A stretch of DNA of 64,000 nt from Prochlorococcus marinus CUG1416 (GTDB lineage: Bacteria > Cyanobacteriota > Cyanobacteriia > PCC-6307 > Cyanobiaceae). Numbering within the stretch: position 1 is the first letter of the stretch; each line of letters opens with the position of its first letter. A program made the translations under genes and the position numbers. The stretch covers positions 248,001 to 312,000 of the forward strand of contig NZ_JAAORM010000002.1 in NCBI RefSeq assembly GCF_017695965.1. Reading direction: 5' to 3'. Below are positions 47,447 through 57,717 of this stretch, one piece after another. The notes under the pieces were generated by a model. It saw only the letters and a list, made by a program, of their open reading frames with translations. It was not told where the DNA came from and made no database searches.

Positions 47447-47818
47447 TCAATAAAAAGGAAATAATTTATTAAGCTTTCTTTCTGCTCTTGCTCTTATTGA
47501 AGGAGTCATATACTTACTCCATATACTTAGTACTGCCGTGAGGGCTACAAAATCATCACTAAAACCAACTAAAGGCATAAAGTCAGGGAAAAGGTCAAAG
47601 GGCATAATTAAATAGGCTAAAGCAGCCATTAAGGAAACTCTTACTTGTGCTGGAGTATAGGGATCTATAGCCATCTCCAAAACTTCTAAGGCAGGCTTTG
47701 CTATTGTTCTTCCAGATTTAATAAGAATTTTGATGATTATATTCTCATTAATCGTTGAACTTTCTAAAACTTCAGCTTCATAAATTTTTTCTTGGTTATT
47801 GTAATAATTATCCTTCAT
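47447..47818 (-). CDS. DUF1232 (YkvA-type) membrane protein
   Basis: A 123-residue protein. The family core runs from AMDPYTPAQVRVSLMAALAY-like sequence (here AIDPYTPAQVRVSLMAALAYL, in two parts) to LIMPFDLFPDFMPLVGFSDDF, with the conserved PxDLxPD motif. One or two hydrophobic segments suggest membrane association. It lies 37 bases after the sigma gene and abuts the HTH gene. Function is unknown in all organisms I know of. Confidence 0.83.
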   Translation of the reverse strand: MKDNYYNNQEKIYEAEVLESSTINENIIIKILIKSGRTIAKPALEVLEMAIDPYTPAQVRVSLMAALAYLIMPFDLFPDFMPLVGFSDDFVALTAVLSIWSKYMTPSIRARAERKLNKLFPFY

Positions 47819-47855
47819 TTTTATAATTCAAATTTTAGATTTTTTAATAGAGCTT

Positions 47856-48779
47856 TTAGCTAATACTATCAACTAATCCATTTTGTATTCCCGCCTTTCT
47901 TAGTTTTCTTAAGGCACGTTGAACGACTTGTCTGCAATATTCCCTACTACAACTCATGTGTCTTGCAACTTCAGCTAAAGTTCTCCATTCATTTGAACCG
48001 TCTAAGCCAAATCTAAGGCTTACTATCTTTCTTTCTTTTTCAGTTAAATTTGCCTTATCTAACAACTTCCAAGCAGAGGCTGTTCTTTCGGCTAATTCAG
48101 CTAACTCCATTGGAGGAGTTTGATCACTTGGAAGAATGTCAACTAACTCAGAGGGATCTGATTTTGATTTAACAGTGCCCTGAAGACTAACAGTAATACT
48201 TCTCAATTCACAAGAGAGTAATTCGTCAATTTCCTCCTTGGTTATTTTCAGTTCTTCGGCCAGCTCATTGCTAGTAGGGGGAATACCCTTAAGTTGCATA
48301 AGCTTTGATTTGGCTGATCTTAATTTTGTAAGTTTTTCATTTATATTTACTGGTATCCTAATAGTTCTACTTTGAGTTGATAATGCTCTATTTAATCCTT
48401 GTCTAATCCACCAATAAGCATAGGTCGAGAATCTATGCCCTCTAGAGGGATCATATTTTTCTACAGCCCTTGTAAGGCCTAATGTTCCCTCCTGAATTAA
48501 GTCGAGCAAGTCTAGTCCTTTCCCTTGATATCTTTTAGCAAGATTCACAACTAATCTTAGGTTCGCTGTTATCATCTCATTTTTGGCTTTTTCACCAATT
48601 TTTATTTTTTTTCTTTCAGCTTCGGAATATTCACAAGCGGAACCTTTGCCACCTGCCTCTTGACATCTATTAACAAGCACGACCATCTCTTGGACTTTTC
48701 TTCCCATAGTGAGTTCCCTCTCGGGAGTCAAAAGTTGATGACGCCCTATTTCACCCAGAAAATCGCTTAATGAACTCAC
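47856..48779 (-). CDS. Group 2 RNA polymerase sigma-70 factor
   Basis: A 307-residue sigma factor lacking the long region 1.1 of the primary sigma. Region 1.2 starts DFLGEIGRHQLLTPERE, region 2 has NLRLVVNLAKRYQGKGLDLL and GTLGLTRAVEKYDPSRGHRF (2.3/2.4: FSTYAYWWIRQGLNRAL), and region 4 ends with an HTH in WRTLAEVARHMSCSREYCRQ. Such factors are used by cyanobacteria for stress, light or diel switches. It heads a cluster with DUF1232 and HTH genes. The 160-base upstream gap is extremely A/T-rich. Confidence 0.93.
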   Translation of the reverse strand: MSSLSDFLGEIGRHQLLTPERELTMGRKVQEMVVLVNRCQEAGGKGSACEYSEAERKKIKIGEKAKNEMITANLRLVVNLAKRYQGKGLDLLDLIQEGTLGLTRAVEKYDPSRGHRFSTYAYWWIRQGLNRALSTQSRTIRIPVNINEKLTKLRSAKSKLMQLKGIPPTSNELAEELKITKEEIDELLSCELRSITVSLQGTVKSKSDPSELVDILPSDQTPPMELAELAERTASAWKLLDKANLTEKERKIVSLRFGLDGSNEWRTLAEVARHMSCSREYCRQVVQRALRKLRKAGIQNGLVDSIS

Positions 48780-48941
48780 GATTTACCTCTTTGATTAATA
48801 TATTCAACTTATAGTTAATTCATTAATAAGCCATACATGTAATAATTAATTAATATTTAATTAATAATTATTAATTAGTTTTATTTATATTATTTATTCC
48901 ATTTTTAAATTTTTTATTTGTAAATTATTGATTTTTATTAT
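48780..48941. promoter_or_regulatory. Extremely A/T-rich gap upstream of the sigma-factor gene
   Basis: This 162-base gap between the 3' end of hisIE and the sigma start is nearly all A and T, with runs such as TTAATTAATATTTAATTAAT. It must hold the sigma promoter, but many -10-like hexamers prevent a single choice. No gene is seen. Confidence 0.35.
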
Positions 48942-49601
48942 TTAATTTTTTCTTCTTGATTCAAGAACAGCAAGAATATCTCTCCACTCAACCCCTTTGT
49001 GCATAAGGGCTACTTGCAGATGATAAATTAAATCAGCAGCCTCGTTTGAGATTGAATTTTTGTCATCATCTTTGCATGCCATTATAAATTCAGCGGATTC
49101 CTCCCCTATTTTTTTTAAGATAGTATTACTACCTTTTGTTAATAAATAATTTGTGTAACTTTTTTCTGAAGGATTTATTGATCTTTCGTTAATTGTATTG
49201 AATAATTCAGAGCAAATATTTGAGAATGGAGTTGTCTTTTTCTCTTTTTTATCATTTTGATTAATTTGGATTTCGTTGAAAAAACAACTTTTTTCCCCAG
49301 TGTGACATGCTCCTGATCCATTTTGTTCAATCAAAAGGATTAGTGCATCATTATCGCAGTCGAATCTTATCTCCTTAAGTATTTGGGTACTTCCACTTGT
49401 AGCTCCTTTTCTCCAGATTTCTGATCTTGATCTACTCCAGTAATGCACGTTTTTGGTTTCAAGTGTCATTGTCAATGATTCTTTGTTCATCCAAGCAAGC
49501 ATAAGAATTGATCCGTCAAGCCAATCTTGTGCTATTGCAGGGATTAATCCATAATTATCAAAGCGTAGATCTTCTATCGAAAAATTAGTTGAATAAGTCA
49601 T
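48942..49601 (-). CDS. hisIE: Bifunctional phosphoribosyl-AMP cyclohydrolase / phosphoribosyl-ATP diphosphatase
   Basis: Carries out steps two and three of histidine synthesis; 219 residues. The HisI domain (~1-120) has AIAQDWLDGSILMLAWMNKE, the zinc/acid site FDCDNDALILLIEQ and GACHTGEKSCFF. The HisE domain (~125-219) has KKIGEESAEFIMACKDDD and NEAADLIYHLQVALMHKGV. hisG is ~15 kb away. Divergent from the QueD-like gene with 60 bases between. Confidence 0.95.
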   Translation of the reverse strand: MTYSTNFSIEDLRFDNYGLIPAIAQDWLDGSILMLAWMNKESLTMTLETKNVHYWSRSRSEIWRKGATSGSTQILKEIRFDCDNDALILLIEQNGSGACHTGEKSCFFNEIQINQNDKKEKKTTPFSNICSELFNTINERSINPSEKSYTNYLLTKGSNTILKKIGEESAEFIMACKDDDKNSISNEAADLIYHLQVALMHKGVEWRDILAVLESRRKN

Positions 49602-49664
49602 TATGTTCGTTATGTTAAATCCTACTCAAGGTGTTTTATTAAAAATTATCCTAACAGTTAATTG

Positions 49665-50135
49665 ATGTATATTCATTCTGTGAAATTTTCATGCAGCAAA
49701 AGTTACGAGGATTTTCCCTGTTCACATAGGCAATGGCGCCATGAAGGCCACTGCAGATTTGTGCATGGATATTCAAGATCATTCACCTTTTGGTTCACTG
49801 CAAAAAAATTAGACCTAAATGGTTTTGTTGTGGATTTTTCAAGTCTAAAGCCCCTAGAAAATAGACTAAAGGAGCAATTTGACCATACATTTTTAGTAAA
49901 TAAAGATGACCCTTTGTTGAATTACTGGGAAAAATTACATGACTTAGATGCTTTAGATCTGAGAATTATGGATAATGTAGGAATGGAGTTCACTTCTGAA
50001 TTGACTTGGAGATGGGCTAATGAATATTTGCAGGACAAGGACAAGGGCAGAACATGTTGTTGGAAAACAGAATCAAAAGAAAATAAATCTAATAAAGCAA
50101 GTTATGAGAAAATTCCTGATTGGTTCAAATCTTAG
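49665..50135 (+). CDS. QueD / 6-pyruvoyl-tetrahydropterin synthase family protein, divergent zinc motif
   Basis: A 156-residue tunnelling-fold protein; ATG 49665 is favoured over the adjoining TTG. The expected catalytic Cys-x3-His-Gly-His is GHCRFVHGYS here, so Cys and the first His are kept but the last His is Tyr. An upstream His is in CSHRQWRHEGH. GFVVDFSSLKPLENRLKEQFDHTFL and EFTSELTWRWANEYL are well conserved. It may work in queuosine or pterin synthesis, but the altered ligand leaves that open. Divergent from hisIE. Confidence 0.8.
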   Translation: MYIHSVKFSCSKSYEDFPCSHRQWRHEGHCRFVHGYSRSFTFWFTAKKLDLNGFVVDFSSLKPLENRLKEQFDHTFLVNKDDPLLNYWEKLHDLDALDLRIMDNVGMEFTSELTWRWANEYLQDKDKGRTCCWKTESKENKSNKASYEKIPDWFKS

Positions 50136-50184
50136 ATTAAAGTTGTTAAATTTCAAGTCATATAGAATTCTTTAATTTAGATCT

Positions 50185-52767
50185 TTAATCAACAATTATC
50201 TCTCCATTAACCAGATAAATATTAATCTCGTCTTTATTAAGGTAATGATTATTCAATATATTATTTGAAATTTTTGTCTCGATTTGTTTTTGAATAATTC
50301 TTTTTAAAGGCCTTGCACCATAAACATGATCGAAACTATTTTCGACAAGTTGGTTAATTACCTCATCCGTAATTTTGAATTTTAAGTTTTTTTTGTTAAG
50401 TCTTCTTTCTAAATTTTGAATCTGGATTTTTGCAATTTCTTTTATGTCATTTAATTCTAAATTATTAAAAATAACTATTTCATCAAGTCGATTTAAAAAC
50501 TCAGGCTTGAAAAATTTCTTAAGTTCATTATCTAAAACTTTTTTAATTTCATGTGTATCTTCTTTTCTAACTGATAAATCAGTTATTGATTGACTTCCTA
50601 AATTACTTGTGAGAACAATAATTGAATTTTTGAAATTGATTGTACGACCTTGACCATCAGTAATGATTCCATCATCAAGAACCTGTAAGAGAATATCTAA
50701 TATATCTTTATGAGCTTTCTCTATTTCATCAAGAAGTATCAATGAATAAGGATTTTTGCGTACAGCTTCAGTTAGTTGACCGCCTGATTCGAAACCTAAA
50801 TATCCAGGAGGTGCACCTATGATTTTGCTAACTGAATGTTTTTCCATATATTCAGACATATCAAGTCTTGTGATTGAAGAATTTGAATCGAATATAATTT
50901 TTGCTGTTACTTTACTAAGCTCTGTTTTCCCAACACCAGTTGGACCTAAAAAAAGGAAACTTGCTAATGGTTTGCTTGGATCATTTAGACCAGTTCTCGA
51001 TCTTTTAATGGAATCTGCAACTGCCCTAATTGCACTATTTTGGCCAATAATTTTTTCTTTAAGGACCGACTCGAGGCTTAAAAGCTTATCCTTTTCTGAC
51101 TGATTTAAGTTCTGTACTGGAATAGAGGTCCACTTTGAGACAACTTCTGCAATATCATCAAAAGTAACCTCTTGCCTTAAAAGACTAGCCTCTCCGTTTT
51201 TGTGAGAATTAACTAGACACTCATTTTTTTCTTTCAATTTTTTTTGTAAAGAATTTAAAGTGCCAAATTCTAATTCTGCTGCTTTATTGAGGTCAAAACT
51301 CCTTTTGGCTTGATCTATTTGCAATTGAACAGATTCAATTTCTTCTTTTATGGTGCTAATCTCATCAATTTCATCTTTTTCTTTTTTCCATTTAGCGCCT
51401 AATTCTGCCTGTTTATCTTTAAGGGATATAAGTTCAATATTGATTTTTTTTAATCTTTCTACAGAAAAAACATCCGTTTCTCTTTTTAAAGATAATTTTT
51501 CCATCTCAAACTGCAGAACTTTTCGATCAATTTCATCAATTTCTTCAGGTTTGGAAGTTATGACTATATTTAATCTTGAGGCTGCTTCATCGATTAAATC
51601 TATTGCTTTGTCAGGAAGAAATCTATCGTTAATATATCTTTCGCTAAGGGTTGCAGCGGCAACTAAAGCATTATCAGAAATTCTCACACTATGATGAACT
51701 TCGTATCTTTCTCTCAATCCTCTTAATATTGATACAGTATCATCTATTGAAGGAGCATCAATTTTTATTTTCTGAAATCTTCGTTCTAGCGCAGGATCTT
51801 TTTCTATATTTTGTTTATGTTCATTAATGGTTGTAGCACCAATACATCTAAGTTCTCCTCTTGCTAGCATTGGTTTTAATAGGTTGCTTGCATCTAAAGA
51901 ACCTCCGCTAGCACCAGCTCCAACAACTGTATGAATTTCATCAATAAAAAGAATGATCTTACCGTCTGACTCCTTAACTTTCTTAAGGACATTTTTAATT
52001 CTTTCTTCAAATTCTCCACGATATTTTGCCCCAGCTATAAGTGAACCCATATCTAATGCAATTAGTTGCCTATCTTGTAGCGCAGAAGGTACATCGCCAT
52101 TAATAATTCTTTGAGCTAACCCTTCAACAATGGCCGTTTTACCAACCCCAGGTTCTCCAATAAGAACCGGATTATTTTTTGTTCTTCTACTCAATATTTG
52201 AATTGTTCTTCTAATTTCTTCATCCCTACCAACAACTGGGTCTAAAATTCCATCACGTGCTGATTGAGTTAGATCAATACCATATTTTTCCAAAGACTCA
52301 TTAGAAGTATCAAATTCGTTTTTTAATGCTGGATCTGACTTCATTTTCTTTATAGTTTCAAGAAATTCTGGAATACCTTTTTGATTTAAAATTTGAAATC
52401 CATATTTAATATCATAAGTGAAACCGTAAATTAAGTGTTCTGTTGATATCACTACATCATTTAAAGTATTTTTAATCTCATTCGCTTTCAAAAATATTTT
52501 GTGAAGAGTATCACCAATATATAAATTATCTTGTTTATTTTTCATTTTTGCCTTCAAATTTAACGAAGACATTATTTCTTTCTCAATCTCTTTGATATTT
52601 ACATTATTTTTTTTTAAGATTTTTTTTGTAAGGTTGTCTTGTTTTATAAGAGCTAAAAATAAATTGTCAGAGTCAACGTTTTGTTGATGATTTTTATATG
52701 CAGTTTCTTTGGCCAAAATAAAACAGTTCCAAGCAGAATTTGAAAATTCGCTTGGAACTATTTTCAT
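50185..52767 (-). CDS. clpB2: ClpB-type disaggregase (second copy type)
   Basis: An 860-residue Hsp100 ATPase that dissolves aggregates with DnaK, acting as a hexamer. The N-domain at ~1-150 is divergent. AAA-1 has Walker A GEPGVGKT near 205-212 and [14 protein letters not shown]. The coiled M-domain spans ~400-530 ([20 protein letters not shown]). AAA-2 has [13 protein letters not shown] near 605 and ends in the sensor-2 GARPLKR. Cyanobacteria have two ClpB genes; the divergent N-domain suggests the ClpB2 group, by inference. TTG at 52770 is an alternative start. Confidence 0.88.
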   Translation of the reverse strand: MKIVPSEFSNSAWNCFILAKETAYKNHQQNVDSDNLFLALIKQDNLTKKILKKNNVNIKEIEKEIMSSLNLKAKMKNKQDNLYIGDTLHKIFLKANEIKNTLNDVVISTEHLIYGFTYDIKYGFQILNQKGIPEFLETIKKMKSDPALKNEFDTSNESLEKYGIDLTQSARDGILDPVVGRDEEIRRTIQILSRRTKNNPVLIGEPGVGKTAIVEGLAQRIINGDVPSALQDRQLIALDMGSLIAGAKYRGEFEERIKNVLKKVKESDGKIILFIDEIHTVVGAGASGGSLDASNLLKPMLARGELRCIGATTINEHKQNIEKDPALERRFQKIKIDAPSIDDTVSILRGLRERYEVHHSVRISDNALVAAATLSERYINDRFLPDKAIDLIDEAASRLNIVITSKPEEIDEIDRKVLQFEMEKLSLKRETDVFSVERLKKINIELISLKDKQAELGAKWKKEKDEIDEISTIKEEIESVQLQIDQAKRSFDLNKAAELEFGTLNSLQKKLKEKNECLVNSHKNGEASLLRQEVTFDDIAEVVSKWTSIPVQNLNQSEKDKLLSLESVLKEKIIGQNSAIRAVADSIKRSRTGLNDPSKPLASFLFLGPTGVGKTELSKVTAKIIFDSNSSITRLDMSEYMEKHSVSKIIGAPPGYLGFESGGQLTEAVRKNPYSLILLDEIEKAHKDILDILLQVLDDGIITDGQGRTINFKNSIIVLTSNLGSQSITDLSVRKEDTHEIKKVLDNELKKFFKPEFLNRLDEIVIFNNLELNDIKEIAKIQIQNLERRLNKKNLKFKITDEVINQLVENSFDHVYGARPLKRIIQKQIETKISNNILNNHYLNKDEINIYLVNGEIIVD

Positions 52768-52830
52768 CAATCAAAATATAATTATGACTGTAGTAAGTAT
52801 TAAGTATAAAAATACTTAAGTATTAAAAAT

Positions 52831-53181
52831 TTATTGAACAATAACTTTACCTACCATTCCAGCTCCTCTGTGTGGCTCGCAATAGTAATCATATGTTCCT
52901 GCAGTATCAAATGTTTCTTCCCAAGACTCTCCTGGAGCGAAAGCTAGGTCTGCATGACTTAATTCCTCATGGCCATCAAAAACAGCATTGTGAGGAGCTA
53001 ATTTATTATTGACGAATTTAACTGAATCACCGGCACTAATGGTTACTGTACTTGGTTCGAATGCAAGCATTCCAGCATCCGTTCCGAGTTTTACTTCAAC
53101 AGTCTTAGCTGAAACTGATGAAATTCCTAGACCTAGAGTTAAAACTATTGCGAATAACCCTGTAAAGATTGAACGTAACAT
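52831..53181 (-). CDS. petE: Plastocyanin
   Basis: A 116-residue blue copper protein of the thylakoid lumen that carries electrons from cytochrome b6f to PSI. A signal peptide covers residues 1-25 (ending SSVSA). Copper ligands are His64 (LAPHNAVF), Cys101 and His104 ([11 protein letters not shown]) and Met109. The mature part is ~91 residues, normal for the type. Free-standing gene between clpB2 and an epimerase, so probably monocistronic and highly expressed. Confidence 0.97.
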   Translation of the reverse strand: MLRSIFTGLFAIVLTLGLGISSVSAKTVEVKLGTDAGMLAFEPSTVTISAGDSVKFVNNKLAPHNAVFDGHEELSHADLAFAPGESWEETFDTAGTYDYYCEPHRGAGMVGKVIVQ

Positions 53182-53212
53182 AATTAAAATTTACTTATTT
53201 ATATATCTTACA

Positions 53213-53227
53213 AGGCTTTGGCAGCCT
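53213..53227. other. Small hairpin upstream of petE
   Basis: AGGCT (53213-53217) and AGCCT (53223-53227) form a perfect 5-bp GC-containing stem with a 5-base loop in an otherwise A/T-rich gap. It lies 14 bases after the epimerase stop and ~32 bases before the petE start. It may end the hemE-epimerase transcript or be part of the petE promoter or leader. Confidence 0.35.
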
Positions 53228-53240
53228 AACTGTGAGAATT

Positions 53241-54224
53241 TTAATTGTTATTACAGCTTGGTAACTTTGATAACCTTAAAATATCATTCAGTGACTTCGC
53301 ATAACTTTTAAGGTTGAAAGTCTCAGGATTAGTGATGGGGACATGATTAAAGTCATATTTCTTGATACTGAAGATATCCCAAGGGGTGGTTTGGATGGGA
53401 AGAATTCTTAATAATATTTTTAGAATTTTTTTTGTAAGGGGTATCGCAAAATATCTCCTCATATTATTTCTTTTTAAAAGTGTAATTATGGCATGATCAA
53501 TTGAGATGAATTTCTGACCTAGGACAAATTTTCTAAAGCCTTTGTATTGCTCTTCTTTATGATTTTTAATTAGAAACCCACAAATTTGAGCGATATCATT
53601 TGCGTGTATAAAGTGAAATTTAGAATCGAGTTTTAAAAATCTTGCTAACCAAAGCCATTTTCCAATTTCTTTCAATCCACTAGTTAAATAACTCACAGGA
53701 TATTTACTTTTCCCCCCAAGATTTCCTCCAAAAACCAAGGTAGGGAAAACAGCGAAAGTTTTTTCTGCAAATGAGCTTTCTCTAAGTCTCTGGAAACATT
53801 CATATTTTGTTTGAATGTACTCTGTTCCATAAATCAATGATTCCCTCATTAATTCTGTTTGAGTATCAAGAATGCTAGCTGTTGAAAAATAAATAATCTT
53901 TTCTAACTTGTCAATATCAAGCATTTCAAGTAATTCTTCAAAAGCTTTAATGTTTACTTCATAGGCTCTTCTTGGATCTCCCCAAGCTGTAGCAGTATGT
54001 ATTAGGTAATTAATTTGACTAATTTCCTTTTTATACTTATTTGATTCCCTGATATCACAGACCATTAACTTGACTTTTTTATTTTCTTGAACAGAAATTG
54101 GCAACTTACTTTTGTCTCTTACCATGAGATAAAGCCTGAATTTTGTGTTTTTTAAAAACCAATTAACTAAATATTGGCCAACACATCCATTCGCACCTGT
54201 GATTAATAAGTTTTTATATGCCAA
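53241..54224 (-). CDS. NAD-dependent epimerase/dehydratase (extended SDR)
   Basis: A 327-residue extended SDR. The dinucleotide motif is ITGANGCVGQYLVNWF at residues ~8-20, and the active-site Tyr/Lys are in EYIQTKYECF. HTATAWGDPRRAYEVNIKAF gives the usual SDR middle region. Substrates of this class are often nucleotide sugars or steroid-like alcohols; I cannot choose. It follows hemE by 8 bases, so they are cotranscribed, but no functional link to tetrapyrroles is evident. Confidence 0.83.
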   Translation of the reverse strand: MAYKNLLITGANGCVGQYLVNWFLKNTKFRLYLMVRDKSKLPISVQENKKVKLMVCDIRESNKYKKEISQINYLIHTATAWGDPRRAYEVNIKAFEELLEMLDIDKLEKIIYFSTASILDTQTELMRESLIYGTEYIQTKYECFQRLRESSFAEKTFAVFPTLVFGGNLGGKSKYPVSYLTSGLKEIGKWLWLARFLKLDSKFHFIHANDIAQICGFLIKNHKEEQYKGFRKFVLGQKFISIDHAIITLLKRNNMRRYFAIPLTKKILKILLRILPIQTTPWDIFSIKKYDFNHVPITNPETFNLKSYAKSLNDILRLSKLPSCNNN

Positions 54225-54232
54225 GACTTTGA

Positions 54233-55273
54233 CTAGTAAGTGAGTTTTTTTCCATATTCAAAAAATGTTTGAGCATTTTCTTCTGGAGTCCCAGGTAAAA
54301 TCCCATGACCCAAATTAAGAATATATTTCCTGTCTTTAATTTTATTGAAAGTATTATCTATCCTTTCTTTTATTGATTCTTTGTTTCCGAATAAAATGCC
54401 AGGGTCAACATTACCTTGAATTCCTATCCCACTAGGGATTCTTTTAGAAGCCTCTTCAATATCTACTGTCCAGTCTAATGAAATTATATCTACGCCAGTT
54501 TTTGCCATTCTTTCTATTACTCCAGCACTTCCTGAAATGTAAAGAATTACTGGTGTTTCAGGGTATTCCGCTTTTACAATGTCAACAACTTTTTTTTGAT
54601 AAGGCCCAGCAAAAATATCGTAATCTTGTGGGCTTAGTTGGCCTGCCCATGAATCAAAAATTTGTACTACTTGCGCTCCAGATTTTATTTGATATTTAAG
54701 ATATTCACCAATAGATTTTGCAAAATGATCAAGAAGTTTATGAAGTAAATCTGGTTCTTTAAAAGCCATTGATTTTATTAAAGAATAATTTTTACTGCTT
54801 TTACCTTCAACTACATATGCAGCAAGAGTCCAAGGTGCGCCAACAAAACCTAAAACTGTTGCCTCATTATTCACATCTTTTTTTAGTGAAGAAAGAACTT
54901 GCCCAACAAAACTTAAACTCTCACTTGGATTTAATTCTTTTAAATTTTCTATCTGGTTAAGATTTCTTATTGGGTCCTCAATTATTGGACCTTTACTTTC
55001 TATTATTTCAAAATTTATGCCCATCCCTGGCAGAGGTGTGAGAATATCTGAAAAAAGGATAACACCATCCGGTTTGAAAGCATGAAAAGGCTGCATTGAA
55101 ATCTCATATGATAGTTCTGGATTCTCAGACCTCTCTCTAAAGCTTGGGTAACGCTCCCTTAAATCTCTATAGATTTTCATATATCGTCCTGCTTGCCTCA
55201 TCATCCATACTGGAGGCCTATTTACTTTTTGACCTAATGCGGCAGAAAGTAGTAGTGGTAAATCATGACCCAT
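54233..55273 (-). CDS. hemE: Uroporphyrinogen decarboxylase
   Basis: Decarboxylates uroporphyrinogen III to coproporphyrinogen III, feeding heme and chlorophyll. It has 346 residues. The N-terminal loop [19 protein letters not shown]-type segment (here [13 protein letters not shown]) carries the substrate-binding Arg. [14 protein letters not shown] contains the catalytic Asp; [17 protein letters not shown] and [16 protein letters not shown] follow the family. hemH is also in this window but far away. Confidence 0.97.
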   Translation of the reverse strand: MGHDLPLLLSAALGQKVNRPPVWMMRQAGRYMKIYRDLRERYPSFRERSENPELSYEISMQPFHAFKPDGVILFSDILTPLPGMGINFEIIESKGPIIEDPIRNLNQIENLKELNPSESLSFVGQVLSSLKKDVNNEATVLGFVGAPWTLAAYVVEGKSSKNYSLIKSMAFKEPDLLHKLLDHFAKSIGEYLKYQIKSGAQVVQIFDSWAGQLSPQDYDIFAGPYQKKVVDIVKAEYPETPVILYISGSAGVIERMAKTGVDIISLDWTVDIEEASKRIPSGIGIQGNVDPGILFGNKESIKERIDNTFNKIKDRKYILNLGHGILPGTPEENAQTFFEYGKKLTY

Positions 55274-55330
55274 TTTTCAATTCGATATGTTTTAAAGAAA
55301 AATTAAAATTCCAACTTAAAAATCTTACAA

Positions 55331-55384
55331 TGCAAAGCAGAGCAAAAGTGGTATATGAACATTTATATGAAGCACTAAGTTAAA
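55331..55384 (+). other. Possible 17-codon small ORF
   Basis: An in-frame ATG gives MQSRAKVVYEHLYEALS and TAA in the hemE-glgB gap. The peptide is amphipathic and more protein-like than typical A/T-rich noise, but no Shine-Dalgarno is evident. It could be chance. Confidence 0.2.
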
Positions 55385-55393
55385 TGAGCCTTC

Positions 55394-57658
55394 TTATTTT
55401 TTTGATTGATGCTTGAAGATACTCACGCTTAATGGGGGCAAAGCAAGTTCTAGAGCATTTTGATAATCATGGATATTGTAATTTATAGTTTCTTTACCCC
55501 CCATATTTCCTTTGTTACTGCCCCCATATCTAGAGCCATCTGAATTAAATATTTCTTTATAGAATCCTTCTACAGGAACACCTACTTTGTATGAACCATG
55601 AGTATTAGGTGTAAAGTTAGCAACAACAACAAGCCACTCATTGGTATCGTTTTCTCTTCTCATGAAACTTATAACCGAATTAGATGTGTCATTACAATCA
55701 ATCCATTGGAATCCATAAGGATCAAAGTCATTTTTCCATAACGCAGCTTCATTTTTATAAAGTGAGTTTAGGTCATCAATCAAGTTTCTAATACCTTTAT
55801 GAGGTTCAAATTCTAGTAAATCCCATTGAAGATCATCCCAAACATTCCATTCTTGTCTTTGTCCAAATTCCATTCCCATAAATATTGTTTTTTTACCCGG
55901 ATGGGTCCACATATAAGTTAGTAAAGCTCGAGTATTTGCATATTTCTTCCAGTCATCACCAGGCATTTTATGTAAAAGATGACTTTTCCCATGGACAACC
56001 TCATCATGACTGAGAGCAAGCATAAAGTTCTCTGTATAGTTATATGTTATTGAGAAAGTCACACTATTTTGATGGAATTGTCTGAACCAAGGATCTATCT
56101 CAAAATAATCGAGCATATCGTGCATCCAGCCCATATTCCATTTTAAATTAAACCCTAATCCTCCCATGTCCGTTGGTTGGGTTACCATTGGCCAAGTTGT
56201 TGATTCTTCAGCAATAGAAAGTGCCCCTGGGAAATGTTGGAAGAGTACATGATTGGCCTGTTGAAGAAATTTAACGGCTTCTGTATTTTCATTCCCACCA
56301 TTCTCATTAGGTATCCATTCTCCATCTGGTCTTAGATAGTCTCTGTAAAGCATTGAAGCAACAGCATCTACTCGTATGCCATCAATATGAAATTCTTCAA
56401 ACCAATAAACGAGATTGGCTACTAGGAAATTTCTTACTTCGTTTCTGCTGTAATTAAAGATTAAAGTTCCCCATTCTTTGTGTTCACCAATGCGTGAATC
56501 CCCATGTTCATAAAGATGACAACCATCAAAAAATGCCAAACCATGCTTGTCTTTAGGGAAATGCCCAGGTACCCAATCAAGAATTACACCTATGCCCTCT
56601 TCATGACATTTATTTACAAATGCTCTAAATTCATTAGGAGTGCCAAATCTACTTGTTGGTGCATACCAGCCTGTAACTTGGTATCCCCAAGAACCATCGA
56701 AAGGATGTTCAGATATTGGCATTAGTTCAATATGAGTAAATCCTCTCTCCTTTACATAAGGGATGAGTTTTTCGCTTAATTCTGGATAAGTTAATAATCT
56801 TGTCCCGGGTTTTAAATCTGCAGCAGGAACTGGGTCTCTAGGATTCCCATTGTCTTCAAGATATTTATTATCTGTTGATTCATGGAGCCAACTTCCTAAA
56901 TGCATCTCATAAACTGAAATTGGCTTGTTAATTTGACTAGAGGAATCTCTATTTGTAATCCAAGAACTATCATTCCAATTAAAGTTTTTCAATTTTGAAA
57001 CTATTGAACCATTTTGAGGTCTGATTTCATGAAGGAAACCATATGGATCAGCTTTCTCATAAATATGACCTTGTTGTGTTCTTATTTCATATTTATATAC
57101 GTCTCCTTCTTTCATTGTTGGCATGAATAGTTCCCAAATTCCCCCTAATCTTTTTTGCATTGGATGATGTCTTCCATCCCAAGAATTTATATCTCCAATT
57201 ATCGATATTGATTTTGCATTTGGAGCCCAAATGCAGAACATGACTCCTTTTTGATTCTTATTTTCAATGAGATGTGCTCCCATTTTTTTCCAAATATGAT
57301 GATGATTACCTTCTGCAAAAAGATGCCTATCAACTTCTCCCATCCACTCTTCTCTATATGACCAAGGGTCATGTTGTGTATGTGTGATCCCTCCTCGTGA
57401 AATACTTATTCTATAATTAGAATTTGGATTTTCAGGCAGGATTGCTTCAAAAAGCCATTTATGGTTTATGCTTTCGGCCTTGTAAGTTTTATTTTTAAAA
57501 TTTATTTTAACTTCGTCCGCTTCAGGCATCCATACCCTTATGACCCATTGTTCTTCATAAAAATGAGGACCTAATATGTTTAATGGATTTTCATTGCAAC
57601 AATTTTCTAGGTTGATAGCTTCTGAATTAATCCAGTCTGCTTGATTTGTCTCTATCAT
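55394..57658 (-). CDS. glgB: 1,4-alpha-glucan branching enzyme
   Basis: Introduces alpha-1,6 branches into glycogen; 754 residues. The N-terminal CBM48-like regions include two modules (~25-110 and 115-220; [13 protein letters not shown] and [20 protein letters not shown]). The GH13 core has the nucleophile in [15 protein letters not shown], the acid/base in AEESTTWP and the transition-state Asp in [25 protein letters not shown] and PLSVSIFKH close the protein. It is alone on its transcript by spacing. Confidence 0.97.
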   Translation of the reverse strand: MIETNQADWINSEAINLENCCNENPLNILGPHFYEEQWVIRVWMPEADEVKINFKNKTYKAESINHKWLFEAILPENPNSNYRISISRGGITHTQHDPWSYREEWMGEVDRHLFAEGNHHHIWKKMGAHLIENKNQKGVMFCIWAPNAKSISIIGDINSWDGRHHPMQKRLGGIWELFMPTMKEGDVYKYEIRTQQGHIYEKADPYGFLHEIRPQNGSIVSKLKNFNWNDSSWITNRDSSSQINKPISVYEMHLGSWLHESTDNKYLEDNGNPRDPVPAADLKPGTRLLTYPELSEKLIPYVKERGFTHIELMPISEHPFDGSWGYQVTGWYAPTSRFGTPNEFRAFVNKCHEEGIGVILDWVPGHFPKDKHGLAFFDGCHLYEHGDSRIGEHKEWGTLIFNYSRNEVRNFLVANLVYWFEEFHIDGIRVDAVASMLYRDYLRPDGEWIPNENGGNENTEAVKFLQQANHVLFQHFPGALSIAEESTTWPMVTQPTDMGGLGFNLKWNMGWMHDMLDYFEIDPWFRQFHQNSVTFSITYNYTENFMLALSHDEVVHGKSHLLHKMPGDDWKKYANTRALLTYMWTHPGKKTIFMGMEFGQRQEWNVWDDLQWDLLEFEPHKGIRNLIDDLNSLYKNEAALWKNDFDPYGFQWIDCNDTSNSVISFMRRENDTNEWLVVVANFTPNTHGSYKVGVPVEGFYKEIFNSDGSRYGGSNKGNMGGKETINYNIHDYQNALELALPPLSVSIFKHQSKK

Positions 57659-57717
57659 GACTGGTACATGTTAAGGATTAATAATATCAAATGATTAACC
57701 TAAAAAATAATTTTTTC

